The translations under genes and the position numbers were made by a program. Below the pieces are notes generated by a model that did not search any database, was not told the origin of the DNA, and saw only the letters and a list, made by a program, of their open reading frames with translations. Below, in pieces: positions 55,719-64,000 of a stretch of 64,000 nucleotides of DNA; positions within the stretch are counted from its first letter, which is position 1; every line of letters starts with the position of its first letter. Origin of the DNA: Leptodactylus fallax (taxonomy: Eukaryota > Chordata > Amphibia > Anura > Leptodactylidae); assembly GCA_947044405.1 (NCBI GenBank), contig CAMRHE010000035.1, forward strand, positions 6,421,501 to 6,485,500, read 5' to 3'.

Positions 55719-56174
55719 AGGTAACCTGTCAGGTGGTTTCTCTAGCCTAAGTTGTTCCCAACAGTAATGACCTTTCCTATTGTGCACCACTTTAAGCTTT
55801 CTGCTGCTGAAAAGTAAAGTTATAAGCTTTTAAAACCTTAGATTGGCATATGCAAATTTACCCTAACTAGTCACTGGGGGCAGGGAGCAGCTTCATCTAG
55901 TCACACAGTCATCACACTAAATCACATCCTGTGAGGTCGGTAGTTAGGTAGGGTAGGCTGACATCTGACAGGTGTGATTTAGTGCGATGAATGAATAAAT
56001 AGATTAAAACTGCTCCCTGCCCCCATGATTAGTTAAGGAAAATTTGCATATGCTAATCTAAGGTTTTAAAAACTTATATCCTAAACCTTTCAGCATCACA
56101 GGAAAGGTCATTACTTCATGTACATGCTGGGACCAGTTTAGAATGAAAAAAAAAAAATACCTGACAGGTTCCCT
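55719..56174. mobile_element. TTAA-flanked MITE (T2/piggyBac-like) in Tc1-I
   Basis: TTAA at 55715-55718 and 56175-56178. The ends are AGGTAACCTGTCAGG and CCTGACAGGTTCCCTT. Inverted arms run inward for about 200 bp: AAGCTTTTAAAACCTTAGAT with ATCTAAGGTTTTAAAAACTT, and TGGGGGCAGGGAGCAG with CTGCTCCCTGCCCCCA. On removal, the Tc1-I sequence joins cleanly as CTCTCTTAAAGTCGCACCA. Confidence 0.85.
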
Positions 56175-56570
56175 TTAAAGTCGCACCACACCATTTTGAT
56201 TTGGTTTTGCTCTGAACTTTGCAAGGTGCTGAGGTCCTATGGCTGCCAAACAAGGCAAAATCATCACCCCTCCACCACCATGTTTGACAGCTGACATAAG
56301 GTGTTTGTGCTGATATGCTGTTCTTAGTTTTCACCAAGCATGGCACTATGCATTATGGTCAGACATCTCCACTTTGGTTTTATCTAGCCAAACACCATTG
56401 TTCTAGAAGTTTTGTGTTTTTATTCAGACACAACTTAGCAAACTTAGGCAGTTCTGACATGTTTTTAGAAAGGCAGCCCTTCCAAGAAAACCATACTTGT
56501 TCAGTCTTTTTCTAATTGTCCTGTCATGAACATTTAATATCCTTACTGAGCAGAGACATCAACCTGGGAT
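56175..56570 (-). pseudogene. Tc1-I transposase central and N-terminal remnant
   Basis: A Gly-rich block (SCQTWWWRGDDFALFGSHRT in a shifted frame, from VKHGGGG-type sequence) and upstream antisense of the linker region (LRKRLNKYGFLGRAAFL-like) are visible. There are many frame changes. The remnant is classed as Tc1 by order and wording of the blocks. Confidence 0.62.
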
Positions 56571-57390
56571 AGACCTTCACAGGGCAATTCACAAATGGCA
56601 GATCACTGTAAAAATGGGAGTAGCCAGAACCCCTGATTTCAGGGTATCAGGGGATCGTTCCAGAGCCTGAATGGGTGAATATCCCACACTGAGACCTAGT
56701 GCACTTGCCTCCATATCAACTACAGGCTGTACCAGTGTACTACTCTCCGGGACCCTGTTCAACCACCGGGTTCCTTCCTCAACCAACCGGGTTCTCTCCC
56801 TCAGCATCCTCACTTACCTGCCGTGGGCGTACATCCAGAAGGGAACTCCGTGCCCTGCAATGCCCACGCACCAGGACCCTGGGTGCTGGGGAAGGAAGAG
56901 GCAACCCCTCCACCTTCTGCCTACACCAGGGAACTGATTACCCCACTAGCACCTGACTGGGTCTGTAAGTAACTACAAGCAAACACTTGGCATTGGATGG
57001 ACTCCTACAAGCTCCTCCTGACAATGACCCTCTGACTGGACTTAGCTACCAAACCTGAGGGCACCACCTTCTCCCCTACCTGCACTCAGCTTCCACTCCA
57101 CCTTTGAACACCTATTGCACCAGTGGATTGCTGACTTGACTTGAAGACTATCACAACTCCTAGTCGCTTCTTCTACTCCACTTCGTGACCTGCCTCCTGA
57201 TGGCAACCTGAGTACCTGACTCCCTCTGGAATCCACAACCAGATGAACTTTTTGCGCATCGGATTCTGAACCATGGTGAAAGTGGGTGACAGTCATCCCC
57301 AAGATTCCCAGCCCCTGGCAAAACCACCAAATGCCCAAGGGATCTACATAAATAAATCTTACCAAAAAACAAGCCTCGGCTCAGGCAAAA
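56571..57390 (+). other. Probable 5' UTR of the L1/Tx1-like LINE
   Basis: C-rich, non-coding sequence leading directly to the ORF1 start. The upstream limit is uncertain because it meets degenerate Tc1-I. Confidence 0.5.
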
Positions 57391-57962
57391 ATGTCTGCAG
57401 AGTCACGCTCTGAATCTGAAGTCAAGGACTACCTGACCTCCGTAGGCAACAGCGACAAAGACACCTCAACTCCCTCTGGGGATCTTCTGCTCTCCCGTAA
57501 CTTTTTTAAACAAGTCTTGTTCGACTCTATTTTCCCTGTGATGAAAGAACTGTCACACATTAAGCAGGACACGTTGGACAGAGAGTTGATACCAGAAACC
57601 ATAGCGAACGAAGCTGTTCGCCAAATCTGCCTTTCCCTTTTTGGTGGAGACAGGGCCGCCAACATTGTCATAGAAAGAGCCCACCATGCCCTGCGGCCTA
57701 AACCTAAACCCACAAACCCCCCTAGGGACATCATCTGCCGCTTTCTCAACTTCCAAGACAAGGAGGATCTCCTTCCCTATGCCAGAGAGACAGAATCCCT
57801 TCAGTTTGAAAACTCTCCAATCTCCATCTTTCAAGATCTGTCCCTCATGACCCTGCAAAATCAGAGAAAGCTCAAACCCCTGAGGGATTGGCTCTGCCAA
57901 CAGAAGATAGCCTACAGATGGTTGTTTCCGATTAGTATCTCCTTTCTACTCTCCGGTCGTTG
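57391..57962 (+). pseudogene. L1/Tx1-type LINE ORF1, interrupted
   Basis: It starts MSAESRSESEV and includes a coiled-coil-like segment, then RAHHALRPKPKPTNPPRDII, CRFLNFQDKEDLL, and SPISIFQDLSLMTLQNQR, the RNA-binding (RRM/CTD) wording of L1 ORF1 proteins, ending at YRWLFPISISFLLSG. The frame is broken at 57962 by the retrovirus. The tail resumes at 62612 (ISSVEYLKHACDHYDLPHF), but is cut again at 62680 by CR1. ORF1 proteins bind the LINE RNA as a chaperone. ORF2 does not appear in the window. Confidence 0.83.
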
Positions 57963-58450
57963 TGTCAAGGCTCAGGTCATGAGACAATATTTTGGTATGA
58001 AACAATATTTTGGTACTTTATATTTTTCTATTTTTATATGTAACAAATACTAATTTTTCCTTGCTACTAATTGCTGGCAGCTGAAGAACAAAAGAATGAA
58101 TCAAAGATGGCACTGACATTCTTCATGCCGCGCCTAGTAGCTGACATCTCAGGCTGGAATCGAGGCTGCACCTGGTTAAACATTAGGAACAAGAGCCAAT
58201 GGGGGATGGACAGCTCAGGAGTATCAGAGAAACTCTACACTACACTATGCATTAACCCGCCCTCTTCCTTTGTTGTACAACTATGTGTGACGTGAATAAA
58301 CCTGGCAGTGCAGTGCTGAAGCTGGAAAGGGAAGCATGAGCTGAGCCAGAAACAGAACTCTGTGTCTGTGTCTTTCTTAGTGCTGTACACACATGCTTAT
58401 TGATTTGGACTGACTGATTGATCCGTATTTTGTCGATTACGGCTCTGACA
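57963..58450 (+). repeat. ERV 5' LTR (488 bp)
   Basis: Matches the 3' LTR except for five substitutions I could count and a 47-bp segment (about 58075-58122) that the 3' LTR lacks. AATAAA occurs at about 58295. Confidence 0.92.
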
Positions 58451-58452
58451 AT

Positions 58453-58470
58453 TGGCGATTCCAATGTGGG
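58453..58470 (+). other. Putative ERV primer-binding site
   Basis: TGGCGATTCCAATGTGGG begins two bases after the LTR end and starts with TGG, as expected for the complement of a tRNA 3' CCA end. I cannot assign the tRNA. Confidence 0.5.
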
Positions 58471-60940
58471 GCCACCATGAGACCAGAGAGGGCTTGCTGA
58501 CCCGCACAGACCACCCTATTGAACCCCGCCATTTTCCGAGGAGGGTCCGGAACCTCAACTGATCACGGTAAGTCTACTCATATCATATATGTGTTTACTT
58601 GCCTGTGAATCGGGAGGTGACGGTTAGTAGGTTTGGTGGTTACGACGGGTCAGGTGCCCAGTCTGGAAGGGACGGACGTCTGGTGTTCTCCTCTGGTGGT
58701 TCAGAACTGCAGCACTGACATTTTTGTCCCTGTGTGGCTCAATCAGTCAGAGGTTGTGAATGTAAGAAAGGAACCAGGAAGTTGAGATAGTTAAAGTGAA
58801 GTGAGGTAGTTGGAAGCCGTCTGTTTAGTTTAGAAAGGTGTTGTGTCTGATGCCGTAACATATTGCTGGGACATCGGCTGTCACGTCCGAGAAAGGAGCT
58901 AGGACAGGTGTCTATCGGACCCTTAAGGTCCAATAAGCTCATTAGGGGCTTGGATTATTCTCTCCGTAGGACCCATATGGTCCCACTAGCTTATTAGGAG
59001 CTTGGAATTGTCGGAGAGTGTTAGGAATACGCGTAGAGCTACAGTCTGAGGTTGGGGACCTGAAGATAAGATCCTGGAACCGGAAAGGTGGATCTTTGAC
59101 TGACTGTGAGTCTAGCACTGGTGAGCAGCTGCGCTAGTGTTGTATTTCTGGAGTGATCATGTTACGGCATTTCAAACGTAAGCATACTTTGCCCCCCGGG
59201 GCATAGACGGCGGTAGAACTGGTCAGAACAAGGGAAGGAAAAAAGCATGTGAAGGATGCAAGCCGCCTGTATAAGCTAGCCGGATTGCCGTCCAATGGTA
59301 GATTGCAGCCCAGCTTGTGGAAAGATCAGTTAGCTACAGGGAGAGGCATGCTGGAAGATAAGGGCTTGTTAGAAGCCGCACAAGCTCATTACAGAGTCGC
59401 AAGGGCTCTACAGAGTGAGGGATATGCAGGAGTGAGAAGGAAAGGAAAGGGTTAAAAACATGAGTAAGTTGATGAAAAGTGTTGAAATGCCCCCTGGAGG
59501 CAAGTTGGAAAATGGAAAAGGCAGTAATGGTCCTGAGTGCCCACCTGAGTATGAAAAACATGAGTTGAGATATGATCCATCACCATATTGGATATGTCCC
59601 AAATTGTGAGGTACAGAATCCTTTTTGAAGAGAAAGATGCTTTAATTGTGGCTGGTCATGACCAGGACCAAGTAATCCAACTGGACTATATCCAGTCCTC
59701 ACTTGGATGGAGGGGGGGACTTCACCCTCCTCAGCATTATTGTTTAATATAATCCATTTTACATGGAACGACGTTATGATACAATCCTCCCAGATCTGTG
59801 TGAAATATTATTTACCTTAATAAAAATTTGAAGAATCTGATATAGTACAAAGAGAGATAATTGATTGCAAGGCTGCTCTACAAAAAGTTCAGTTATAAAA
59901 GATCTCAGTGTATACCACTAGTATGATGTTTAGAGGATTATACATTCAACCTCTGGTTGGAATCTAGTAAAGAAAATTTTAAAGTCTAGCAGTTTGTCCT
60001 TAAGGTAACCTGAAGTACAACTCAGGAGTTCTGAACACCTGTGGTAATAACAGAAGGTGGGGTTTTGCCATGAAAAATATCTGAAAATTGCACAGAAGTA
60101 TTAATCTGTAATTTTGGTGTCAGTATTAACTGCTATTTGCTTGAATTGTGTTTCTATATTCCTGTATTCCGGCAGAGAACAATCAAAGCATTGACTGACT
60201 GCCAAGAGCTTCAAGGTTGTTTTATCTGATTTAGACTACCAGGTTCTGGAGAATGCAGAGGAGTCGAAACTTGGCTTCGTGCCACCTCCAGAGCCTACAG
60301 TTTATGTATCATATCTGTTTCTGTCCAAAAGAAAATGATTTGGTAAAAAGGGTTAACCTATGTAAAGTGTATTGACAATGTGCACACAGGGATATCCAAG
60401 CATATGATGTTGTGGTTATGTCTTGTATTGTATGTTATGTGAATTTACTGTTTTGTCTGTTATTGTCACTTAAACTGTTGTATCCACAAAAAGATCAAAA
60501 AGGTGACAGTAAAAGATTCTGAATCTCCACTATGTGGGGGTAATGGCCACCTGGGGGGAGCAGGCCACTCTCCCTTGGTCTCCAAAAACAAACCACGCCG
60601 AGGTTTGAGAATCTTTGTTTTAAAAGGGAATATTACAGGGAATATTCTGAATATTATTGCTGTGTTTATGTATCTATGTGTTTATGTTTTATCTACATAA
60701 TTTGGTTTACAAAGACATTTGCTAGAAGGAGACACAAGCCTGGGACAGTAGGACTATGGTGGTTGGATACGCTGCAAAACGTGACGGTGAACAGATGTCT
60801 CTAAGGGTGTTAGACCGATAGGTATGTAAATGGTATAAACATATCCTTGGGGAATGAGGTGAAGTTTTTGGAAAAGTCCTCAGGATCTGACCTGCAGCTC
60901 CTAATGTACCCTGAGTATGGGTTATATCAGTTACCAAAGG
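58471..60940 (+). other. ERV interior, no recognisable gag/pol
   Basis: A short frame (59249-59455, with QAHYRVARALQSEGY) may be a gag remnant, but I cannot show it. The rest lacks protease or RT motifs (no YxDD). The space is far too small for a full gag-pol. Confidence 0.45.
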
Positions 60941-61205
60941 TGGGACGGTATAGGTATGTGCTTGTGTGTGTAGTATCTCTCTTCGGGATGACCTGAGGCA
61001 TTTCTGGTGCAGAAATCCATCACAAAAGAAACTGCAGATAAACTACTGAAAGAAGTAGTGTGCAGGTATGGGATCCCCGAGACCATCGAAAGTGATAATG
61101 GAACTCACTATAAAGGACAGGTAACGAGAGAAATAATGGAGGCCGTGTTGATACAGCAAGTGGTCCATAGCCCGTACCGTCCCCGGAGTAGTGTAGAGTA
61201 TTTAT
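60941..61205 (+). pseudogene. ERV integrase core remnant
   Basis: RYRYVLVCV, then a damaged first-Asp block (the Asp position reads Val-Ser and a stop replaces the Trp before PEAF), then ETADKLLKEVVCRYGIPE, SDNGTHYKG (second Asp), and SPYRPRSSVE (Glu). There are 33 residues between Asp and Glu where 35 is usual. Integrase joins viral DNA to host DNA; this copy is inactive. Confidence 0.83.
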
Positions 61206-61391
61206 CACTTGTCACTTGCATTTGTATTTTCTGTACACTCCTGACAGAAGGATTGGCCTCAGCCCCTAGAGTATTTGGATTATATTTTTCACAATTGTTA
61301 CAGATGTAGTATGGTGTGCTGACTGACTATGCGATAGATTGTCAAAAACATTTGACTAATGTACACTTTTGAGTTTTCTCCTTCCTTCCAG

Positions 61392-61730
61392 ATCCTAAGT
61401 CAGTGGAAGTAACCTATCAGCTACAACCCCAAAATTGGGTGCTGATAAAGAGACACGTGAGAAGGGCCTCAACTCGATGGTGCCTTCCAGCCCCTGTTGA
61501 CAACCAGGACAGCTGTGAAACTACAGGAAAACCTTGTTGTTATGTTGGTGTCCCCACTGGATGACGTTCTTAAAGACAAATGGGACAATAAACTGTTAAA
61601 GGAGAAACCCAAAAGACTGCTGGACCAATCTGCATCTATAGTTCTGTTATACTTCTATGCAATGTGCAAATTGATTATGTGTATTGTAGAGAAATGTACT
61701 ATCTGTAAGAAGGAAACATAAGTGAATATG
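61392..61730 (+). pseudogene. ERV integrase C-terminal remnant
   Basis: QNWVLIKRHVRRASTRW and, in another frame, LTTRTAVKLQ match the C-terminal domain wording of class I retroviral integrases. It is separated from the core by about 185 bp of unrelated sequence and broken by a frameshift near 61490. Confidence 0.75.
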
Positions 61731-61734
61731 ACCT

Positions 61735-61905
61735 ATGTGTATATATAGATGCCATAGGAGTCCCAAGGGGGTTCCAGATGAATTTAAAGCCAGCAATCAA
61801 GTGCTTGCAGGTTGGGAATCAATTTTCCTCTGGCCCACCATAAATAAGAATGTAGACTGGATTAATTACCTATACTATAATCAATAAAGGGAGTATTTGC
61901 AAACC
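61735..61905 (+). pseudogene. Possible ERV env remnant
   Basis: Short in-frame segments (DAIGVPRGVPDEFK; NVDWINYLYYNQ) resemble envelope pieces in position and composition, but similarity is from memory and weak. It is followed by a stop. No fusion peptide, transmembrane segment or intact surface domain is seen. Confidence 0.4.
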
Positions 61906-62159
61906 ACACAGAAATGGACCCACTGATGACAGGACCTGAAATTGATATGAAGACAATAAAGGTGTACGATGATGTAGCAGCTCTTTCCCCCAGGAATGCT
62001 GAGTTAATTTAGGGATAGTAAGGATCTGACTTTCCCATGTGAAAGGCCTTTAAGTGGGAACCTATCCACAAGGAATAGGTTGTCACCCAGGAGGTGAAAA
62101 GGAGCGAAACACATTGGAACAGATCATTAGGTTCATAAATATTAGGGAAAAATTAGTAT

Positions 62160-62170
62160 TTAGGGGGGAA
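62160..62170 (+). other. ERV polypurine tract
   Basis: TTAGGGGGGAA abuts the 3' LTR, the expected plus-strand primer position. Confidence 0.75.
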
Positions 62171-62611
62171 TGTCAAGGCTCAGGTCATGAGACAATATTT
62201 TGGTATGAAACAATATTTTGGTACTTTATATTTTTCTATTTTGATATGTAACAAATACTAATTTTTCCTTGCTACTAATTGCTTCATGCCGCACTTAGTA
62301 GCTGACGTCTCAGGCTGGAATCGAGGCTGCACCTGGTTAAACATTAGGAACAAGAGCCAATGGGGGATGGACAGCTCAGGAGTATCAGAGAAACTCTACA
62401 CTACACTATGCATTAACCCGCCCTCTTCCTTTGTTGTACAACTATGTGTGACGTGAATAAACCTGGCAGTGCAGTGCTGAAGCTGGAAAGGGAAGCATGA
62501 GCTGAGCCAGAAACAGAACTCTGTGTCTGTGTCTTTCTTAGTGCTGTGCACACATGCTTATTGATTTGGACTGACTGATTGATCCGTATTTTGTCGATTA
62601 CGGCTCTGACA
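62171..62611 (+). repeat. ERV 3' LTR (441 bp)
   Basis: Partner of 57963-58450. The missing 47 bp is bracketed by similar short sequences (ATTGCT/CATTCT), consistent with a simple deletion. Confidence 0.92.
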
Positions 62612-62680
62612 GTTGCATCACCATTTCCTCCGTGGAATATTTGAAACATGCCTGCGACCACTATGATCTCCCGCATTTCG
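62612..62680 (+). pseudogene. L1/Tx1-type ORF1, downstream fragment
   Basis: Continues ORF1 after the retrovirus, sharing the GTTG duplication. About 22 codons remain before the CR1 3' end. Confidence 0.7.
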
Positions 62681-64000
62681 CAGTTACATAGTTACATAGT
62701 AGATGAGGTTGGATGAAGACATCAGTCCATCAAGTCCAACCTATAACCCTACAGTCCCCTACAGTGTTGATCCAGAGGAAGGCAAAAAAAACCCATGAGG
62801 CTTATGCCAATTGCCCCATTTCATGGGAAAAAATTCCTTCCCGACTCCAATCTGGCAATCAGTGTAAAAACCTGGATCAACGTGCCCTTAAAATCTAAAA
62901 CCCATAACCCATAATGTTGTTCTGTTCGAGAATCCAGGCCCTCTTTGAACTTGTTCAATGAATCCACCATCACCACTTCCTGGGGCAGAGAGTTCCATAG
63001 CCTTGTTGTTCTTACTGTAAAGAATCCTCTTCTATGTTGCTAGTGAAACTTTCTCTCCTCCAGTCATAGAGGATGTCCCCTTGTCACTGTCACTGGCCTA
63101 GGAGTAAAAAGATCATTAGAAAGTTCTTTGTGCTGTCCCTTCATGTATTTGTACATTGTTATAAGATCTCCCCGTAGACGTCTTTTCTCTAAACTGAATA
63201 ACCCCAAGTTTGTTAATCTATCGTTGTACTCCAATCCACCCATTTCCCTAATAATTTTGGTTGCCCTTCTTTGCACTCTTTCTAGTTCGAATTTATCTTT
63301 CTTGTATACTGGGGCCCAGAATTGTGCACAATAGTCTAAGTGTGGCCGTACCAATGATTTGTATAGAGGCATAACTATGTTCTTGTCATGAGAATCTAGA
63401 CCTCTTTTGATGCATCTCATAATTTTATTTTCATTGGCAGCCGTTTCCTGGCACTGGTCACTAAAGGTAAGCTTATTGTCCTCCACAATTTCATTGGCAG
63501 TTTTACCCAGTAATTTACTATTAAGTACATAATCATACATTTTATTTCGTCGTCCAAAATACATAAACTTACATTTGTCAATATTAAACTTCATTTGCCA
63601 AGTCTCTGCCCATGCTTCCAGCTTCCTTAGATCCCCTTGTGATATTCTACTATCCTCCTCATTTTTGATTACCTTACAAAGTTTAGTATCATCTGCAAAT
63701 ATGGACACCCTGCTTTGCAAACCTTCTACCAGGTCATTAATAAGGATATTAAGCAGGAGAGGGCCCAATACTGACCCCTGTTACACCCCACTGGTGACTG
63801 CTATCCAGTCTGAATATTTACCATTAATAAGCATCCTCTGTTTCCTATCAGTGAACCAGTTGCGAACCCAAATGCATATGTTTTCTCCCAGTCCCAACAG
63901 TCTCATTTTGTATACCAACTTTTTATGTGGTACAGTATCAAAAGCGTTTGAAAAGTCCAGATACACCACGTCCACTGCATTACCCATGTCCAGTCTTGAA
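62681..64000 (-). mobile_element. CR1-type LINE, 3' portion, continues off window
   Basis: The 3' end carries the short tandem CTATGTAA repeated twice (minus strand, 62697-62681), a CR1-type terminus. Upstream are the 3' UTR and the RT domain. The element extends beyond 64000. It sits in the L1/Tx1 ORF1 remnant. Confidence 0.87.
63064..64000 (-). pseudogene. CR1-type LINE reverse transcriptase, partial
   Basis: Reading inward from the window edge: VDVVYLDFSNAFDTVPHKKL (motif A with catalytic Asp), a stop at about 63779-63781 in SGV*QGSVLGPLL, the catalytic loop SIFADDTKL, then the thumb and C-terminal wording (VRPHLDYCAQFWAP, LERVQRRATKII, NDLFTPRPVTVTRGH). After the stop at 63064 the C-terminus continues weakly in frame (FFTVRTTRLWNSLP, about 63030-62985). 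One or two nonsense changes only, so it is fairly young but inactive as it stands. Confidence 0.9.

Larger units (their letters stand above)
49925..56570 (-). mobile_element. Tc1-I: old Tc1 host of several insertions
   Basis: Minus-strand Tc1 remnants survive in four pieces: 49925-49966, 52445-52511, 55612-55718 and 56175-56570. Read together they run from 3' UTR/TIR through the C-terminus (AATAACTTGAAGTAATGG, TTGTTCTAGAGGAATTTTAA) to the glycine-loop and N-terminal linker. Between them lie a hAT, a PLE and a TTAA MITE, each with its own target duplication. The outer limits are approximate. Confidence 0.75.
57963..62611 (+). mobile_element. Endogenous retrovirus (class I-like), gutted
   Basis: Two LTRs (57963-58450 and 62171-62611) start TGTCAAGG and end CTGACA. 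They are flanked by the exact 4-bp duplication GTTG (57959-57962 and 62612-62615). A purine-rich tract (TTAGGGGGGAA) precedes the 3' LTR. Only integrase and weak gag/env-like pieces remain; no reverse transcriptase is visible. IN wording and the 4-bp duplication suggest a gamma/epsilon-like virus. Confidence 0.9.

Noticed and set aside
59249..59455. Calling the short frame in the ERV a gag gene
   Set aside because: Position fits, but there is no recognisable matrix, capsid or zinc-knuckle motif.
61391..61730. Host exon beginning at the CAG acceptor
   Set aside because: The following sequence is retroviral integrase wording, not a host protein.

Overview
This window looks like intergenic or intronic chromosomal DNA of a vertebrate, most likely a frog. 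The case rests on the mixture of repeats. There are Penelope-like elements (PLEs) with GIY-YIG endonucleases, many Tc1-family transposons including a Sleeping Beauty/Frog Prince-like copy, and TTAA-flanked MITEs resembling the Xenopus T2 group. There is also a CR1-type LINE, an L1/Tx1-type ORF1 and a gamma/epsilon-like endogenous retrovirus. I find no host protein-coding exon, no tRNA gene, no CRISPR array and nothing bacterial. Almost every long reading frame belongs to a mobile element, and nearly all are broken.

Layout. 1-6330: a minus-strand PLE (PLE-1) split by a second one (PLE-2, 1302-5354) that has about 405-bp inverted terminal repeats, 16-bp target duplications and a hammerhead-like motif. 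6343-9758: the 5' half of a Tc1, interrupted by a 2.47-kb non-autonomous hAT (7072-9540, exact 8-bp duplication). 9.8-14.0 kb: MITEs. 15464-17931: an element with about 260-bp inverted arms, split by a structurally intact Tc1 (15582-17230). 18.1-21.4 kb: a Tc1 3' half, a ~140-bp minisatellite interrupted by a MITE, and a 164-bp PLE copy made only of termini. 22.7-25.97 kb: three truncated Tc1 copies of different families joined end to end. 26-31 kb: no recognisable feature. 31-43.4 kb: another inverted-arm element, MITEs, Tc1 relics and hammerhead-like tracts. 43937-45558: a Sleeping Beauty-like Tc1 inside a GATA microsatellite. 48.1-49.9 kb: two adjoining MITEs.

49.9-56.5 kb is one old Tc1 that hosts three separate insertions: a hAT, a PLE and a TTAA MITE. 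The PLE is itself broken by a poly(A)-tailed retrocopy whose 5' end matches the start of U2 snRNA. 56.6-64 kb is the 5' region of an L1/Tx1-type LINE, interrupted in ORF1 by a retrovirus (57963-62611, 4-bp duplication, near-identical LTRs) and then by a CR1 LINE that runs off the window.

The least ordinary signals are the repeated hammerhead-ribozyme-like cores, several of them in elements with inverted terminal arms, the U2-headed retrocopy, and an 18-nt match to the 5' tip of 18S rRNA. Boundaries marked by target duplications are read directly from the sequence. Family names come from recognition, not from a database search.
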